From Bacteroidales bacterium UBA2712 (GTDB lineage Bacteria > Bacteroidota > Bacteroidia > Bacteroidales > Paludibacteraceae), in NCBI GenBank assembly GCA_002354055.1, contig DEKW01000009.1:25065-89064 (forward strand): a DNA stretch of 64,000 nt, given 5' to 3'. Made by a program: the position numbers and the translations under genes. Below the pieces are notes generated by a model. It searched no databases. It worked only from the letters and a program-made list of their open reading frames with translations, and had not been told where the DNA came from. Each line of letters starts with the position of its first letter. Position 1 is the first letter of the stretch. Positions 36,709 through 44,835 of the stretch are shown piece by piece.

Positions 36709-38241
36709 ATGAACACAGCAATCCTAATTGTCATTTGTGTAGTTGCAGGACTCCTGGTGGGAGCCGGCGGCTACTACTTCATTGCTCGCATTGTTGGCGC
36801 CGGAATAGTAAAGAAGGCAGCCGAGGAAGCGGAGGTAGTGAAGAAAAACAAGATTGTTGAGGCAAAGGAGAAATTTATCGCCCTCAAGCTGGAGCATGAC
36901 AATGCCGTGCGCGAGCAGGACAAACGCATACAACAACAAGAACAGCGTTTGCAGCAACGTGAGCAGCAGTTGAACCAGCGTCAGGGAGAGATCCAGAGAA
37001 GTCTCAACGAAGCGAACCAGAAAGCACAAGCCGCAGAGCAACGCCAGCAGGCTTTGGACTACCGTCAGCAGGAGATCGAGAAGATGCACCACGAGGCAGA
37101 GAAGCAGTTGGAGCAGCTTTCCGGAATGAGCGCTGAGGAGGCGAAGAAGCAGTTGGTAGAGGCCCTCAAGGACGAGGCAAAGACTGCGGCTATGTCGTAC
37201 ATCAACGAGATTATGGACAATGCCCGTCTGGAGGCGAACAAAGAGGCAAAGAAAATCATCATCCAGACCATTCAACGTGTGGCTTCGGAGACGGCGGCAG
37301 AAAGCACCGTTTCTGTTTTCCATATAGAGAATGACGACGTCAAGGCACGTATCATCGGCCGTGAGGGACGAAATATCCGTGCGCTGGAAGCTGCTACGGG
37401 TGTGGAGATTGTCGTAGATGATACTCCGGGAGCGATCACTCTCTCTGCCTTTGACCCCGTACGCCGCGAGATAGCGCGTCTGTCGTTGCACCAACTGGTA
37501 CAAGACGGTCGTATTCACCCTGCGCGCATCGAGGAAGTGGTTGCGAAAGTGACCAAGCAGGTAGAAGAAGAGATCATCGAGACAGGAAAACGTACGACCA
37601 TCGACTTGGGTATCCATGGTCTCCATCCGGAACTGATTCGTCTGGTAGGAAAGATGAAATATCGTTCTTCGTATGGTCAGAACCTGCTGCAACACAGCCG
37701 TGAGACGGCGAACCTTTGTGCCGCTATGGCAGGTGAGTTAGGACTCAGCGTGAAGGCAGCCAAACGTGCCGGATTGTTGCACGATATAGGTAAAGTGTCC
37801 GACGAAGATGTCGAGCTGCCGCACGCAGAACTCGGTATGAAGCTGTGCGAGAAGTACGGCGAGAAACCGGATATCTGCAATGCGGTTGGTGCGCACCATG
37901 ACGAGTGCGAGATGAAGACCCTGATTGCGCCGATCGTGCAAGCTTGCGATGCTATCTCAGGTGCCCGTCCGGGTGCTCGTAGAGAGATCGTGGAGAGTTA
38001 TGTGAAGCGTCTCAACGACCTCGAGAACCTCGCTATGTCGTTCCCGGGTGTCGTGAAGACGTACGCTCTGCAGGCCGGCCGCGAGCTGCGTGTCATCGTC
38101 GGAGCAGACAAGATTTCCGACAAGGATACGGAGCTGCTCTCGTTCGATCTGGCCAAACGTATTCAGGACGAGATGACGTACCCCGGTCAGGTTAAGGTGA
38201 CCGTCATCCGCGAGGTACGCGCTGTGAACGTAGCTAAGTAA
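36709..38241 (+). CDS. rny: Ribonuclease Y
   Basis: 510 residues with the complete layout: an N-terminal transmembrane helix ([20 protein letters not shown]), a long coiled coil to about 200, a KH domain ([15 protein letters not shown]) and an HD phosphohydrolase domain ([24 protein letters not shown]). It is a membrane-tethered endoribonuclease for mRNA turnover. Its stop codon overlaps a 20-bp palindrome and a terminator hairpin follows. Confidence 0.96.
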   Translation: MNTAILIVICVVAGLLVGAGGYYFIARIVGAGIVKKAAEEAEVVKKNKIVEAKEKFIALKLEHDNAVREQDKRIQQQEQRLQQREQQLNQRQGEIQRSLNEANQKAQAAEQRQQALDYRQQEIEKMHHEAEKQLEQLSGMSAEEAKKQLVEALKDEAKTAAMSYINEIMDNARLEANKEAKKIIIQTIQRVASETAAESTVSVFHIENDDVKARIIGREGRNIRALEAATGVEIVVDDTPGAITLSAFDPVRREIARLSLHQLVQDGRIHPARIEEVVAKVTKQVEEEIIETGKRTTIDLGIHGLHPELIRLVGKMKYRSSYGQNLLQHSRETANLCAAMAGELGLSVKAAKRAGLLHDIGKVSDEDVELPHAELGMKLCEKYGEKPDICNAVGAHHDECEMKTLIAPIVQACDAISGARPGARREIVESYVKRLNDLENLAMSFPGVVKTYALQAGRELRVIVGADKISDKDTELLSFDLAKRIQDEMTYPGQVKVTVIREVRAVNVAK

Positions 38242-38260
38242 TCAGCCATGCATGGCTGAT
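38241..38260. repeat. 20-bp perfect palindrome after rny
   Basis: ATCAGCCATGCATGGCTGAT is perfectly self-complementary and shares its first A with the rny stop codon. It follows the scheme AT-N4-CAT-NN-ATG-N4-AT seen also at 38542, 54477 and 54881. Confidence 0.85.
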
Positions 38261-38262
38261 AC

Positions 38263-38297
38263 AAAAAGGACTTCTGCCTTAGAGGTAGAAGTCCTTT
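38263..38297 (-). terminator. Terminator of trmN6 (and rny)
   Basis: A 15-bp stem (38265-38279 with 38283-38297, one G-U) with a 3-nt loop. On the minus strand TTTTTG follows. The trmN6 stop codon (38279-38281) is inside the hairpin, as the queE stop is at 28471-28506. Confidence 0.85.
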
Positions 38298-39019
38298 GCT
38301 AATTCCTGGTACGCCGCAGAACGGCCGCCTTTGTCGTCTTCGAGAACGAGCGAGTCTTCGAGCGGGCGTGATTCTGTGATTCCGTGATCCTGTGATTCCG
38401 ATTTCTCGAATTGTAATAAGACCCGACGGGGTGGTTTTGACTCCTTACTACATACGCGCGTAACGTGCGTGAGATATAAGGAGTGTCGGGTCGCGAGAGT
38501 GCAGATCTCTTGCTCCGCGTCAGCAGGTAAGATGATGGCTAATTGACCATGCATGGTCAATAACCGCTCGCTATGAGCCAGCAGCTCTTCATAACTCAGA
38601 CTATCCGTGTGCCGCGCTAGTTCCCGCCCTTTGTCGGGGTTCTTAAGGCTGTTTTGAAAATACGGAGGGTTGGAGACGACTAAGTCGTAATATTTACCAT
38701 TTGGACAAGTACCATGTACCATTGACCATTCCTGCAGGCTGCTCAAATAGGCGTTTACACCATTCCCGCGGGCTTGTTCTACGGCTGCCTCGTCGATATC
38801 GATGCCTTCTACTTCCGCTTCAGGAAAACGCTGCATCAACATCCGTGCTATCAGCCCGGAACCCGTGCCGACATCTAAAATGGTACATGGTAAATGACCA
38901 AATGGTACATGATTAGCTCCTGCCCAACACCCTAATAACACGCCGTCGGTGCCCACTTTCATGGCACAACGGTCGTGAAAGATGGTGAATTGTTTAAATC
39001 GAAAGTACGGCGTGCTCAT
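38279..39019 (-). CDS. trmN6: tRNA1(Val) adenine-37 N6-methyltransferase
   Basis: 246 residues, class I SAM methyltransferase. MKVGTDGVLLG, the SAM-binding ILDVGTGSGLIA and the N6-adenine signature VVSNPPYF are present, and the C-terminus AKDFYL is typical. Three short-word arrays interrupt the family alignment in frame. They give NHVPFGHLPCT before the SAM loop, SMVHGTCPNGK before YYDLVVSNPPYF, and SESQDHGITES near the C-terminus. All lie in loops, so activity could be kept. It overlaps the exporter gene by 26 nt. Confidence 0.92.
   Translation of the reverse strand: MSTPYFRFKQFTIFHDRCAMKVGTDGVLLGCWAGANHVPFGHLPCTILDVGTGSGLIARMLMQRFPEAEVEGIDIDEAAVEQARGNGVNAYLSSLQEWSMVHGTCPNGKYYDLVVSNPPYFQNSLKNPDKGRELARHTDSLSYEELLAHSERLLTMHGQLAIILPADAEQEICTLATRHSLYLTHVTRVCSKESKPPRRVLLQFEKSESQDHGITESRPLEDSLVLEDDKGGRSAAYQELAKDFYL
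38368..38399. repeat. 8-bp word array inside trmN6 (C-terminal)
   Basis: GTGATTCT, GTGATTCC, GTGATCCT and GTGATTCC are contiguous (32 bp). On the coding strand they give the SQDHGITES stretch. Confidence 0.85.
38542..38561. repeat. 20-bp perfect palindrome inside trmN6
   Basis: ATTGACCATGCATGGTCAAT lies within the coding sequence for LLTMHGQLAI. Same scheme as the palindromes at 38241, 54477 and 54881. Confidence 0.8.
38692..38730. repeat. ACCATKK word array inside trmN6 (middle)
   Basis: ACCATTT, then ACCATGT, ACCATTG and ACCATTC (period 7 in the second half). On the coding strand it gives SMVHGTCPNGK just before the NPPY segment. Confidence 0.75.
38877..38914. repeat. ATGGTAC word array inside trmN6 (N-terminal)
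   Basis: ATGGTAC, ATGGTAA, ATGACCA, AATGGTAC (7-8 bp) in inverted sense relative to the gene. It encodes NHVPFGHLPCT directly before the SAM-binding loop. Confidence 0.75.
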
Positions 39020-39719
39020 GGTGACAGCATCCTTCGTGTTCGTGTGCCTCGATAATACAATGTACCGCCAGATAGCAACCTAAGATGATAAACAGTACTG
39101 CGCAGATGTGGCGGAACCATTTTTCGAAAGAACTCATCTTGCTGGTCAGGTTTCCGATGCTGACAGCACTGTAACTAACCAGCCACGCAATGAGCATGAT
39201 CGGCAGACCCGTTCCAAGGCTGAATACCACCGGCATGAGCCAGCTCCACGTGGTCGGAAGAGTCAGCGTGATATCGATCATCGTCAGGAAATAGACGAGA
39301 CGATGGGGGCAGAAAGCGATGGCAAAGAAGATACCGAGGATGAAGGACCACAGCCAACTCTCTTTGCTATCCGTCTCTTTGAGCCATTTGCTGATGCCGT
39401 GGTCGTGCTCGTGGTGATGGTGACCGCTGAAGAGCAACACGATACCGCAGATGAGCATGAATCCTGCCAAAATCGGTTCGCCCCATTGACTCAAGATCGC
39501 TTGAATGCCTTCGGTCTGCGCGCCCATGAGGAACGGAATACTTAGTAACACGTATGTCGCCAATTTGCCGAGAACGAACATCAAACCGTTCGTCAGCACT
39601 TTGCGGCGGTTATTGATCTCCTTGTCGATATAACTGATGGCGGTGATACTGGTCATCAGCGTGCATGGATCCAATATGGTGAGCAATCCTAAGAGAAAAG
39701 CTGTAAAAATTTGTACCAT
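38994..39719 (-). CDS. CcdA/DsbD-like membrane exporter with His-rich loops
   Basis: 241 residues, six or so transmembrane helices. Paired motifs DPCTLMTS and AFCPHRLVYFL resemble the Cys-bearing helices of CcdA/DsbD-like and ArsG-type permeases. A cytosolic or periplasmic loop GHHHHEHDHG and the C-terminal HEHEGCCHHEHA are likely metal-binding. Substrate unknown: a metal, an arsenical or electrons are all possible. The start at 39719 is required because the promoter -7 box lies at 39747-39754, downstream of the more distant in-frame ATG. Confidence 0.78.
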   Translation of the reverse strand: MVQIFTAFLLGLLTILDPCTLMTSITAISYIDKEINNRRKVLTNGLMFVLGKLATYVLLSIPFLMGAQTEGIQAILSQWGEPILAGFMLICGIVLLFSGHHHHEHDHGISKWLKETDSKESWLWSFILGIFFAIAFCPHRLVYFLTMIDITLTLPTTWSWLMPVVFSLGTGLPIMLIAWLVSYSAVSIGNLTSKMSSFEKWFRHICAVLFIILGCYLAVHCIIEAHEHEGCCHHEHAVLSI

Positions 39720-39746
39720 TTTTGTGTTATTTTTCGAAAAAACGTG

Positions 39747-39794
39747 CAAAGGTACAGATTTTTTTGCACATATGCAAATTTTTTAGTATCTTTG
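39747..39794. promoter_or_regulatory. Divergent promoter pair sharing a palindromic -33 region (second copy)
   Basis: Plus strand: TTTG 39763-39766, 20-nt spacer, TATCTTTG 39787-39794, for the histidine kinase. Minus strand: TTTG 39775-39778, 20-nt spacer, TACCTTTG 39747-39754, for the exporter. The -33 boxes form TTTGCACATATGCAAA (39763-39778), outer 6 bp paired. Spacing is identical to 22225-22272. Confidence 0.8.
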
Positions 39795-39811
39795 CGTCGC
39801 AAAACGTGCGT

Positions 39812-41263
39812 ATGGCAGAAAAATTCAAAATATCGCTTCGTAACCAACCCATCTCCACGCGTATCATGTACGTGGTTTTTGCGTGCGTGACGGTCATCTT
39901 CGTTTTCATGCTGGCGATGTCGATTCGTTACGTATATTGGAGCGTGGCGCGTCAACAACGGCATGAACTCATCACCCGCGCGGAGTATATCCAGTCGTAT
40001 CTGCGGAACCTGTATTACTGGGACGTCATGCTTGTGCCGAACCAGGCAGAGGGGCTCTCGATCGACTTGCGGGATCTCAGTATCGATATGCACCAGGATC
40101 TGCATGTCTATACGTTGAACGGCGAGTTGCTGGCGTCTTCTTCTCCGCAGCTCTTCGAGGGCGGTGTGTTGTCGCGCAGCATGAGTGTGGACAAACCCTT
40201 CTTCTCGGACGATGACATAGCCCTTTGCTATGAGCAGATCAACGGTCAGCCGTATCTGATTGCGTATCTGCCGTTCCATAACGGTGCTTTTGTGCCTATT
40301 GGCTATATCGGCGTACCGTATTTCTTGAGCGAACAGACGCGTAACGAACAGCTTCGCGCCTTGCTTTCGCGCTTGATACCGGTGTATCTCTTGGCCTTGA
40401 TCCTCTCGCTCTTCATCTCCTATATGGCGACCAGATCCATTACTTCGCCTTTATTGCTGCTGACAGAGAAGATGCGGCATTTTGAGATCGGTGCGAAAGG
40501 TAATCACATCGACTACCCGTATCATGACGAGTTGGGTGCGCTGGTGGAAAGGTATAATATGTTGGTCGATCGGGTAGAGGAGAGTGCCGAGCAGCTTGCT
40601 AATTCCGAGCGTGAGGGCGCATGGCGAACGATGGCACGGCAGATTGCCCATGAGATCAACAACCCCTTGACGCCGATGAAACTGTCGGTTCAGAAACTGC
40701 AACTCAAACGCGGTACGGATCAGTTTGATGCGTATTTTGACAAAACGACGAAGATGCTCATCGATGAGATCGACAACCTGGCACATATAGCGCAATCGTT
40801 CTCTGCGTTTGCCAAACAGCCGGAGGTCGTCACGACCGAAGTGGACGTCGCGGAAAAACTATCGAACGTCATTACCCTTCAGCGTGAGAACGACGAGCAG
40901 ATTCCCGTCCGTTATGTGGGCCCCGACTCCGGTGTCATCGTTCGTGCGGACAAAGAGCAGATATCTCAGGTCTTCGTAAACATCATCCGCAACGCCTTGC
41001 AGGCCTCGCCGACGGATATTATCGTTGTGCTCAATACCGCTTATTCGGAGCGCGAAGTGCAGATCTCCATTTCCGATGATGGTACCGGTATTCCTGAGAA
41101 TATCCAGGCGCGCATCTTCCAGCCGAACTTCACTACTAAATCCAACGGGAATGGTCTAGGATTGGCTATATCCAAGCATATAGTGGAAGGCTCCGGCGGT
41201 CGTATAGAGTTTGAGACTTCGTCCAAAGGTACGACTTTCTATATCTATCTGCGCAAAAAATGA
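39812..41263 (+). CDS. NtrY-like sensor histidine kinase
   Basis: 483 residues from ATG 39812 (an upstream in-frame ATG precedes the promoter and is excluded). Two transmembrane helices (about 20-45 and 190-215) flank a periplasmic sensor region; then HAMP, the H-box HEINNPLTPMKLSVQKL, the N-box NIIRNALQAS, and G-boxes DDGTGIPE and NGNGLGL. The H-box resembles NtrY, whose partners are usually sigma-54 activators; rpoN is in this window but no response regulator is adjacent, so it is an orphan here. Confidence 0.88.
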   Translation: MAEKFKISLRNQPISTRIMYVVFACVTVIFVFMLAMSIRYVYWSVARQQRHELITRAEYIQSYLRNLYYWDVMLVPNQAEGLSIDLRDLSIDMHQDLHVYTLNGELLASSSPQLFEGGVLSRSMSVDKPFFSDDDIALCYEQINGQPYLIAYLPFHNGAFVPIGYIGVPYFLSEQTRNEQLRALLSRLIPVYLLALILSLFISYMATRSITSPLLLLTEKMRHFEIGAKGNHIDYPYHDELGALVERYNMLVDRVEESAEQLANSEREGAWRTMARQIAHEINNPLTPMKLSVQKLQLKRGTDQFDAYFDKTTKMLIDEIDNLAHIAQSFSAFAKQPEVVTTEVDVAEKLSNVITLQRENDEQIPVRYVGPDSGVIVRADKEQISQVFVNIIRNALQASPTDIIVVLNTAYSEREVQISISDDGTGIPENIQARIFQPNFTTKSNGNGLGLAISKHIVEGSGGRIEFETSSKGTTFYIYLRKK

Positions 41264-41300
41264 CATGTTTTTTGCGTTTTTAGTGTTTTTATCAGCAATG

Positions 41301-41335
41301 TTGATAATACTCTAACGAAAAAAGCAGTATCTTTG
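41301..41335 (+). promoter_or_regulatory. Promoter of the PH-HTH-receptor operon
   Basis: TATCTTTG at 41328-41335 is a perfect -7 box. The best -33 candidate is TTG at 41301-41303, with a spacer of 24, longer than usual. Confidence 0.55.
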
Positions 41336-41360
41336 CACCGGATTTCTAAAAGAAGGTTTT

Positions 41361-41870
41361 ATGAAAACGATTTATGAGTGTTCGCATAGCAAAGCAATGA
41401 AGCGGCTGACGGTCGTCGGCATCCTCATCATTATTGCGGCTATCGTCTATGAGATCTGGTGCGTGCAGCAGGGCATGGATCTATGGATCGGAATAACGGT
41501 CACGCTGATTTTGTTGGCGACCTTGCTGTCGGTATTTATCATTCATCCGCAGTATATTATTGCCGATGACGAGGGTATAGGCATTCACACACTTGTACGT
41601 ACGCGCAGGATTCCTTATTCGGATATAGAGCGTATCGAGCGCGCAGATGAGCGTTTTATGCGTTGGGACAACACGGTCCGTCTTTTCGGAGTCGGGGGAA
41701 TGTTGGGTAATATAGGTTGGTTCCGTTCTTCGGAATTAGGGACTTACCAAGCGTACGTGACCGACCGCACGAAAGCGTTTATCATCTATCGCAAGAGCGG
41801 TCAACCCGTTGCTATCAGCGTCAGCGCACCCGAAGAGTTCATGCCTTATTTCTTAAAGGGAGGAAAGTGA
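41361..41870 (+). CDS. Membrane PH-domain protein
   Basis: 169 residues. Two transmembrane helices (VVGILIIIAAIVYEIW and LWIGITVTLILLATLLSVFI) are followed by a bacterial PH-like domain (YIIADDEGIGIHTLVRTRRI ... PYSDIERIERAD). Such proteins are usually of unknown role at the inner membrane. It is coupled to the next gene by a TGATG junction. Confidence 0.8.
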   Translation: MKTIYECSHSKAMKRLTVVGILIIIAAIVYEIWCVQQGMDLWIGITVTLILLATLLSVFIIHPQYIIADDEGIGIHTLVRTRRIPYSDIERIERADERFMRWDNTVRLFGVGGMLGNIGWFRSSELGTYQAYVTDRTKAFIIYRKSGQPVAISVSAPEEFMPYFLKGGK

Positions 41871-42211
41871 TGGATATTCTGCAAGAATTTTCAACGGTGC
41901 TCCTTCAGGCGCGGCAACGCAAAGAGGCGACACAAGAGCAAGTGGCATGGTCGCTGAACGTCTCGCAGGCTTCGTATAACGCTTGGGAATGCGGGCATCG
42001 TCTCTGCCCGTACAAACATATCGTCGGGCTCATCAATTATTTTGACGACGAGCTGTTCACGCGCCGCGTGCTCCGCATCCTCCTGACGTTACAGCATAAT
42101 ATGGCAGGACTCAATGCCCTTTCCGAAAAGGAGATAAAGAGTTATTACTCCAAACTCATTGTCCTGCTTTCCGACGAATGCGAACAATGGATAAAAACGT
42201 TGCAACAATGA
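41870..42211 (+). CDS. Small HTH (XRE-like) protein
   Basis: 113 residues. An XRE-like helix-turn-helix is visible in RKEATQEQVAWSLNVSQASYNAWECGHR at 18-45, followed by a helical C-terminus. Start 41870 overlaps the PH-gene stop by one base, and the end overlaps the TonB-receptor start as ATGA. It may regulate this operon, whose promoter is at 41301-41335. Confidence 0.78.
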   Translation: MDILQEFSTVLLQARQRKEATQEQVAWSLNVSQASYNAWECGHRLCPYKHIVGLINYFDDELFTRRVLRILLTLQHNMAGLNALSEKEIKSYYSKLIVLLSDECEQWIKTLQQ

Positions 42212-44718
42212 GAAAATTAATTTTGTTTTTACTGCTCTCCGTTTCTGTCTTCGCAAAAGCGGAGACAATCAAAGGTACTGTGGTCAATGAACGCGGAGAG
42301 TCCATGCCGTTTGTGACTGTCTCTGTGCTTGCGCAGGACTCGACGCTCCTTACCGGTGCTATTACCGATGATGAGGGAAGATATGAGATTGACCTTTCAA
42401 CGTTCAACCTTCAACGTTCAACCCTCATCCTTCAGGCTTCGTATGTCGGTTATCAAACCGCTTTTGGCGGACCGGATTTTGTGCTGCGCGAAGAAACCGA
42501 ACGGCTGAAAGAAGTCGAAGTCAAAGCCAAGAAACCGCTTATTGAGCGACAGATGGACAAATTAGTGGTGAACGTCTCGGCTTCGCCTCTCTCGGCAGGT
42601 TCGAACGGAAACGATATTCTTCGTCGTGCACCGGGCGTCCGCATCGACAAAGACGGCAATATTACCGTGAACGGCAAGTCCGTGGAGATATGGGTGGACG
42701 GCAAACCTTCCTATCTCTCCGGCCAGCAACTCAAAGCCATGCTCGACGGAACCGACGGAAACACGATAGAGAAGATAGAAATCATATCGAATCCTTCTGC
42801 CAAATACGATGCATCGGGGCAGGGTGGTATCATCAATATCAAGACCAAACGCAATATGATGAAAGGCCTCAACGGCATGCTATCTGCCGGTTATGGTGGC
42901 ATGTATTTCGGCGATGTCAAGCGCTGGCTGAGTCAGGAAATGTTCTCGCTCATGCTCAACTACCGCGGCGAGAAGACGTACACTTTCGGACAATTCACCC
43001 AGGTCTTTGCACAGAATGATATAGATTTTGAGTCGTACCGCGAAACGCCGGCGCTGAAGAACTACTCCTATTCGGATTATGCCATGAATTTCCAATATTA
43101 CATGCTCAAGGTCGGTAACGATTGGTATATCGACTCGCTCAATACATTCGGCTTCATCCTTCAGGTGCCTTTCATGAACGTGGACCAGCATATTGTGCCC
43201 GGACGTAACTCCGCCTACATGATCCAAGGCACAGACACGACGAACAGTACGACCAATTCGCAAAACCGTCTTAAAGCTCCGCAGCACACGGCGAACCTCA
43301 ACTATACCCACACCTTCTCCGAAGCCCTTGAGCGCGAGTTGACGGTCAATATCGACTACAACCGCTATAATAACTCTTCCGTCAATTTTCAGGAGACGAA
43401 CTACGACAAGCCTTTTGGTGGTATCAATTCGCTCGGGATTGATATCAAGAGCAAGCAGATTGTCAATATCTACTCCGCCAAAATGGATTTCCAGACCAAG
43501 TTCTGGAAGACCGGCATGATCGAAGCCGGCGTCAAGTATGCCCTCTCCTCGACCGACAACGACATGACGACCGACTCGACGCGGAATGGCGGCGCGCGAC
43601 CTACGGATCATAATGCTTTCCGCTATGACGAGCACGTCGCTGCGGCGTATATCTCCGTCGGCAAACAGTTCGGCGAACACTGGTCGGTCAAACTCGGTCT
43701 TCGCGGCGAATATACATTCTCCCACGGCGACTGGAAGGACGACGGCTTGGATTCAATCATCAACAAGTCCTATTTCGATCCCTTCCCCACGGCCTATGTC
43801 GGTTATACGTCCAAGCCCCTCGGCAAACTGCAACAACCGATTTCCGTTTCGGCTTCTTACACACGACGCATCAAACGGCCTAATTACTGGATGCTTAATC
43901 CCTTCACTTCGTACGTCGATGCCTATTCCATCCAGAAAGGAAATACCAACCTCACGCCGGAGTTTAACAACGATGTAGAGCTGCATTTCTCCTGGACGCA
44001 GTACCTCAACATGACCTTTAATTTCGCCCACACGCAAGATATGTTCTCCTCCAAGACTACAATTCTCCCGAGCGGTATCGGCTTTGCACAATGGACGAAT
44101 TTCGGTACCTGTACCACCCACGGTTTGAACGTCTCTTTGACCGAACTGCCGCTCGTACCGAAATATGAGAAATGCGATGAGAGCCAAATGGTAAATGGTA
44201 AATGCCCAAATCGTAAATTGTCTGGGGCATGGTTGGCGCTCACGGTGAATGCCGGATGGCTGCATTTTATCAACAAATCCTACGACAAACAAGACGATGG
44301 TACACCGGATTACATTATGAAAAGCCATTACGGCTACGTCGGCGGAACGCTCTCCGCGTACTTGCCCAAGGACTGGACGCTCACACTCGATGGCAACTGG
44401 TCTTCGCCCATGCTCACCGGCTATAATCGCTCAGGAAGTACCTATTTCGCTTCTTTCGGTATCCGGAAGATGTACATGAAAAAAGGCCTGATCTTCAACC
44501 TTAACGTGCAGGACTTGCTGCGCTCGCTCAGTTTTAATAACGAAGATATGGGCCAGGAACCGGGTAACCGCTCGTGGTATAAAAACACGATTCGCCAGCA
44601 GCGTGTCATGTTCTCGCTCACATGGATGTTCGGTCAGTACCAGCAGCATAAGAACCGCAAAGTGGGCGATCTCGATGAGTCTTCGCGTCTTGGCGGAGGT
44701 GGCGGTGTAGGCCAATAA
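42208..44718 (+). CDS. TonB-dependent receptor-like outer-membrane protein (OMP barrel family 3)
   Basis: 836 residues. Signal peptide MRKLILFLLLSVSVFAKA, a carboxypeptidase-regulatory domain (IKGTVVNERGESMPFVTVSV), a plug domain with DILRRAPGVRIDKDGNITVN, and a long 22-strand-type barrel ending LTWMFGQYQQHKN. The class imports or exports peptides and other ligands; substrate unknown. Two short-word arrays are in frame: STFNLQRS in the N-terminal domain (42396-42423) and SQMVNGKCPNRK in an external loop (44184-44220). ATGA overlap with the HTH gene. Confidence 0.9.
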   Translation: MRKLILFLLLSVSVFAKAETIKGTVVNERGESMPFVTVSVLAQDSTLLTGAITDDEGRYEIDLSTFNLQRSTLILQASYVGYQTAFGGPDFVLREETERLKEVEVKAKKPLIERQMDKLVVNVSASPLSAGSNGNDILRRAPGVRIDKDGNITVNGKSVEIWVDGKPSYLSGQQLKAMLDGTDGNTIEKIEIISNPSAKYDASGQGGIINIKTKRNMMKGLNGMLSAGYGGMYFGDVKRWLSQEMFSLMLNYRGEKTYTFGQFTQVFAQNDIDFESYRETPALKNYSYSDYAMNFQYYMLKVGNDWYIDSLNTFGFILQVPFMNVDQHIVPGRNSAYMIQGTDTTNSTTNSQNRLKAPQHTANLNYTHTFSEALERELTVNIDYNRYNNSSVNFQETNYDKPFGGINSLGIDIKSKQIVNIYSAKMDFQTKFWKTGMIEAGVKYALSSTDNDMTTDSTRNGGARPTDHNAFRYDEHVAAAYISVGKQFGEHWSVKLGLRGEYTFSHGDWKDDGLDSIINKSYFDPFPTAYVGYTSKPLGKLQQPISVSASYTRRIKRPNYWMLNPFTSYVDAYSIQKGNTNLTPEFNNDVELHFSWTQYLNMTFNFAHTQDMFSSKTTILPSGIGFAQWTNFGTCTTHGLNVSLTELPLVPKYEKCDESQMVNGKCPNRKLSGAWLALTVNAGWLHFINKSYDKQDDGTPDYIMKSHYGYVGGTLSAYLPKDWTLTLDGNWSSPMLTGYNRSGSTYFASFGIRKMYMKKGLIFNLNVQDLLRSLSFNNEDMGQEPGNRSWYKNTIRQQRVMFSLTWMFGQYQQHKNRKVGDLDESSRLGGGGGVGQ
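42396..42423. repeat. 7-bp word array in the TonB receptor (N-terminal)
   Basis: TTCAACG, TTCAACC, TTCAACG, TTCAACC are contiguous (28 bp) and in frame, giving TFNLQRST. Degenerate CTCATCC and TTCAGGC words follow. Confidence 0.8.
44184..44220. repeat. AAATGGT word array in the TonB receptor (barrel loop)
   Basis: AAATGGT, AAATGGT, AAATGCC, then CAAATCGT and AAATTG follow in frame, giving QMVNGKCPNRKL. Same vocabulary as the yggS, HAD and tonB-end arrays. Confidence 0.75.
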
Positions 44719-44742
44719 AAGAAAAAAAATCTCGAAAAGTGG

Positions 44743-44773
44743 CATACACTATTGTGTATGTCATTTTTTTTTT
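44743..44773 (+). terminator. Receptor terminator whose loop holds the gdhA -33 box
   Basis: CATACAC at 44743-44749 pairs with GTGTATG at 44754-44760 around the loop TATT; a run of ten Ts follows (44764-44773). The loop and first stem base form the -33 TTG of the gdhA promoter. Confidence 0.75.
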
Positions 44774-44782
44774 GTAATTTTG
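44751..44782 (+). promoter_or_regulatory. gdhA: gdhA promoter
   Basis: ATTG at 44751-44754, 20-nt spacer, TAATTTTG at 44775-44782. It places the start codon at 44836, after a leader of about 45 nt. Confidence 0.7.
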
Positions 44783-44835
44783 CAGGCAAAATTGAAAACA
44801 ACATTTACTTATACCATTTAAAACACACAAAAACA

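Noticed and set aside
44752..44835. N-terminal extension of glutamate dehydrogenase
   Set aside because: It spans the terminator T-run and promoter -7 box, so it is upstream of the transcription start.
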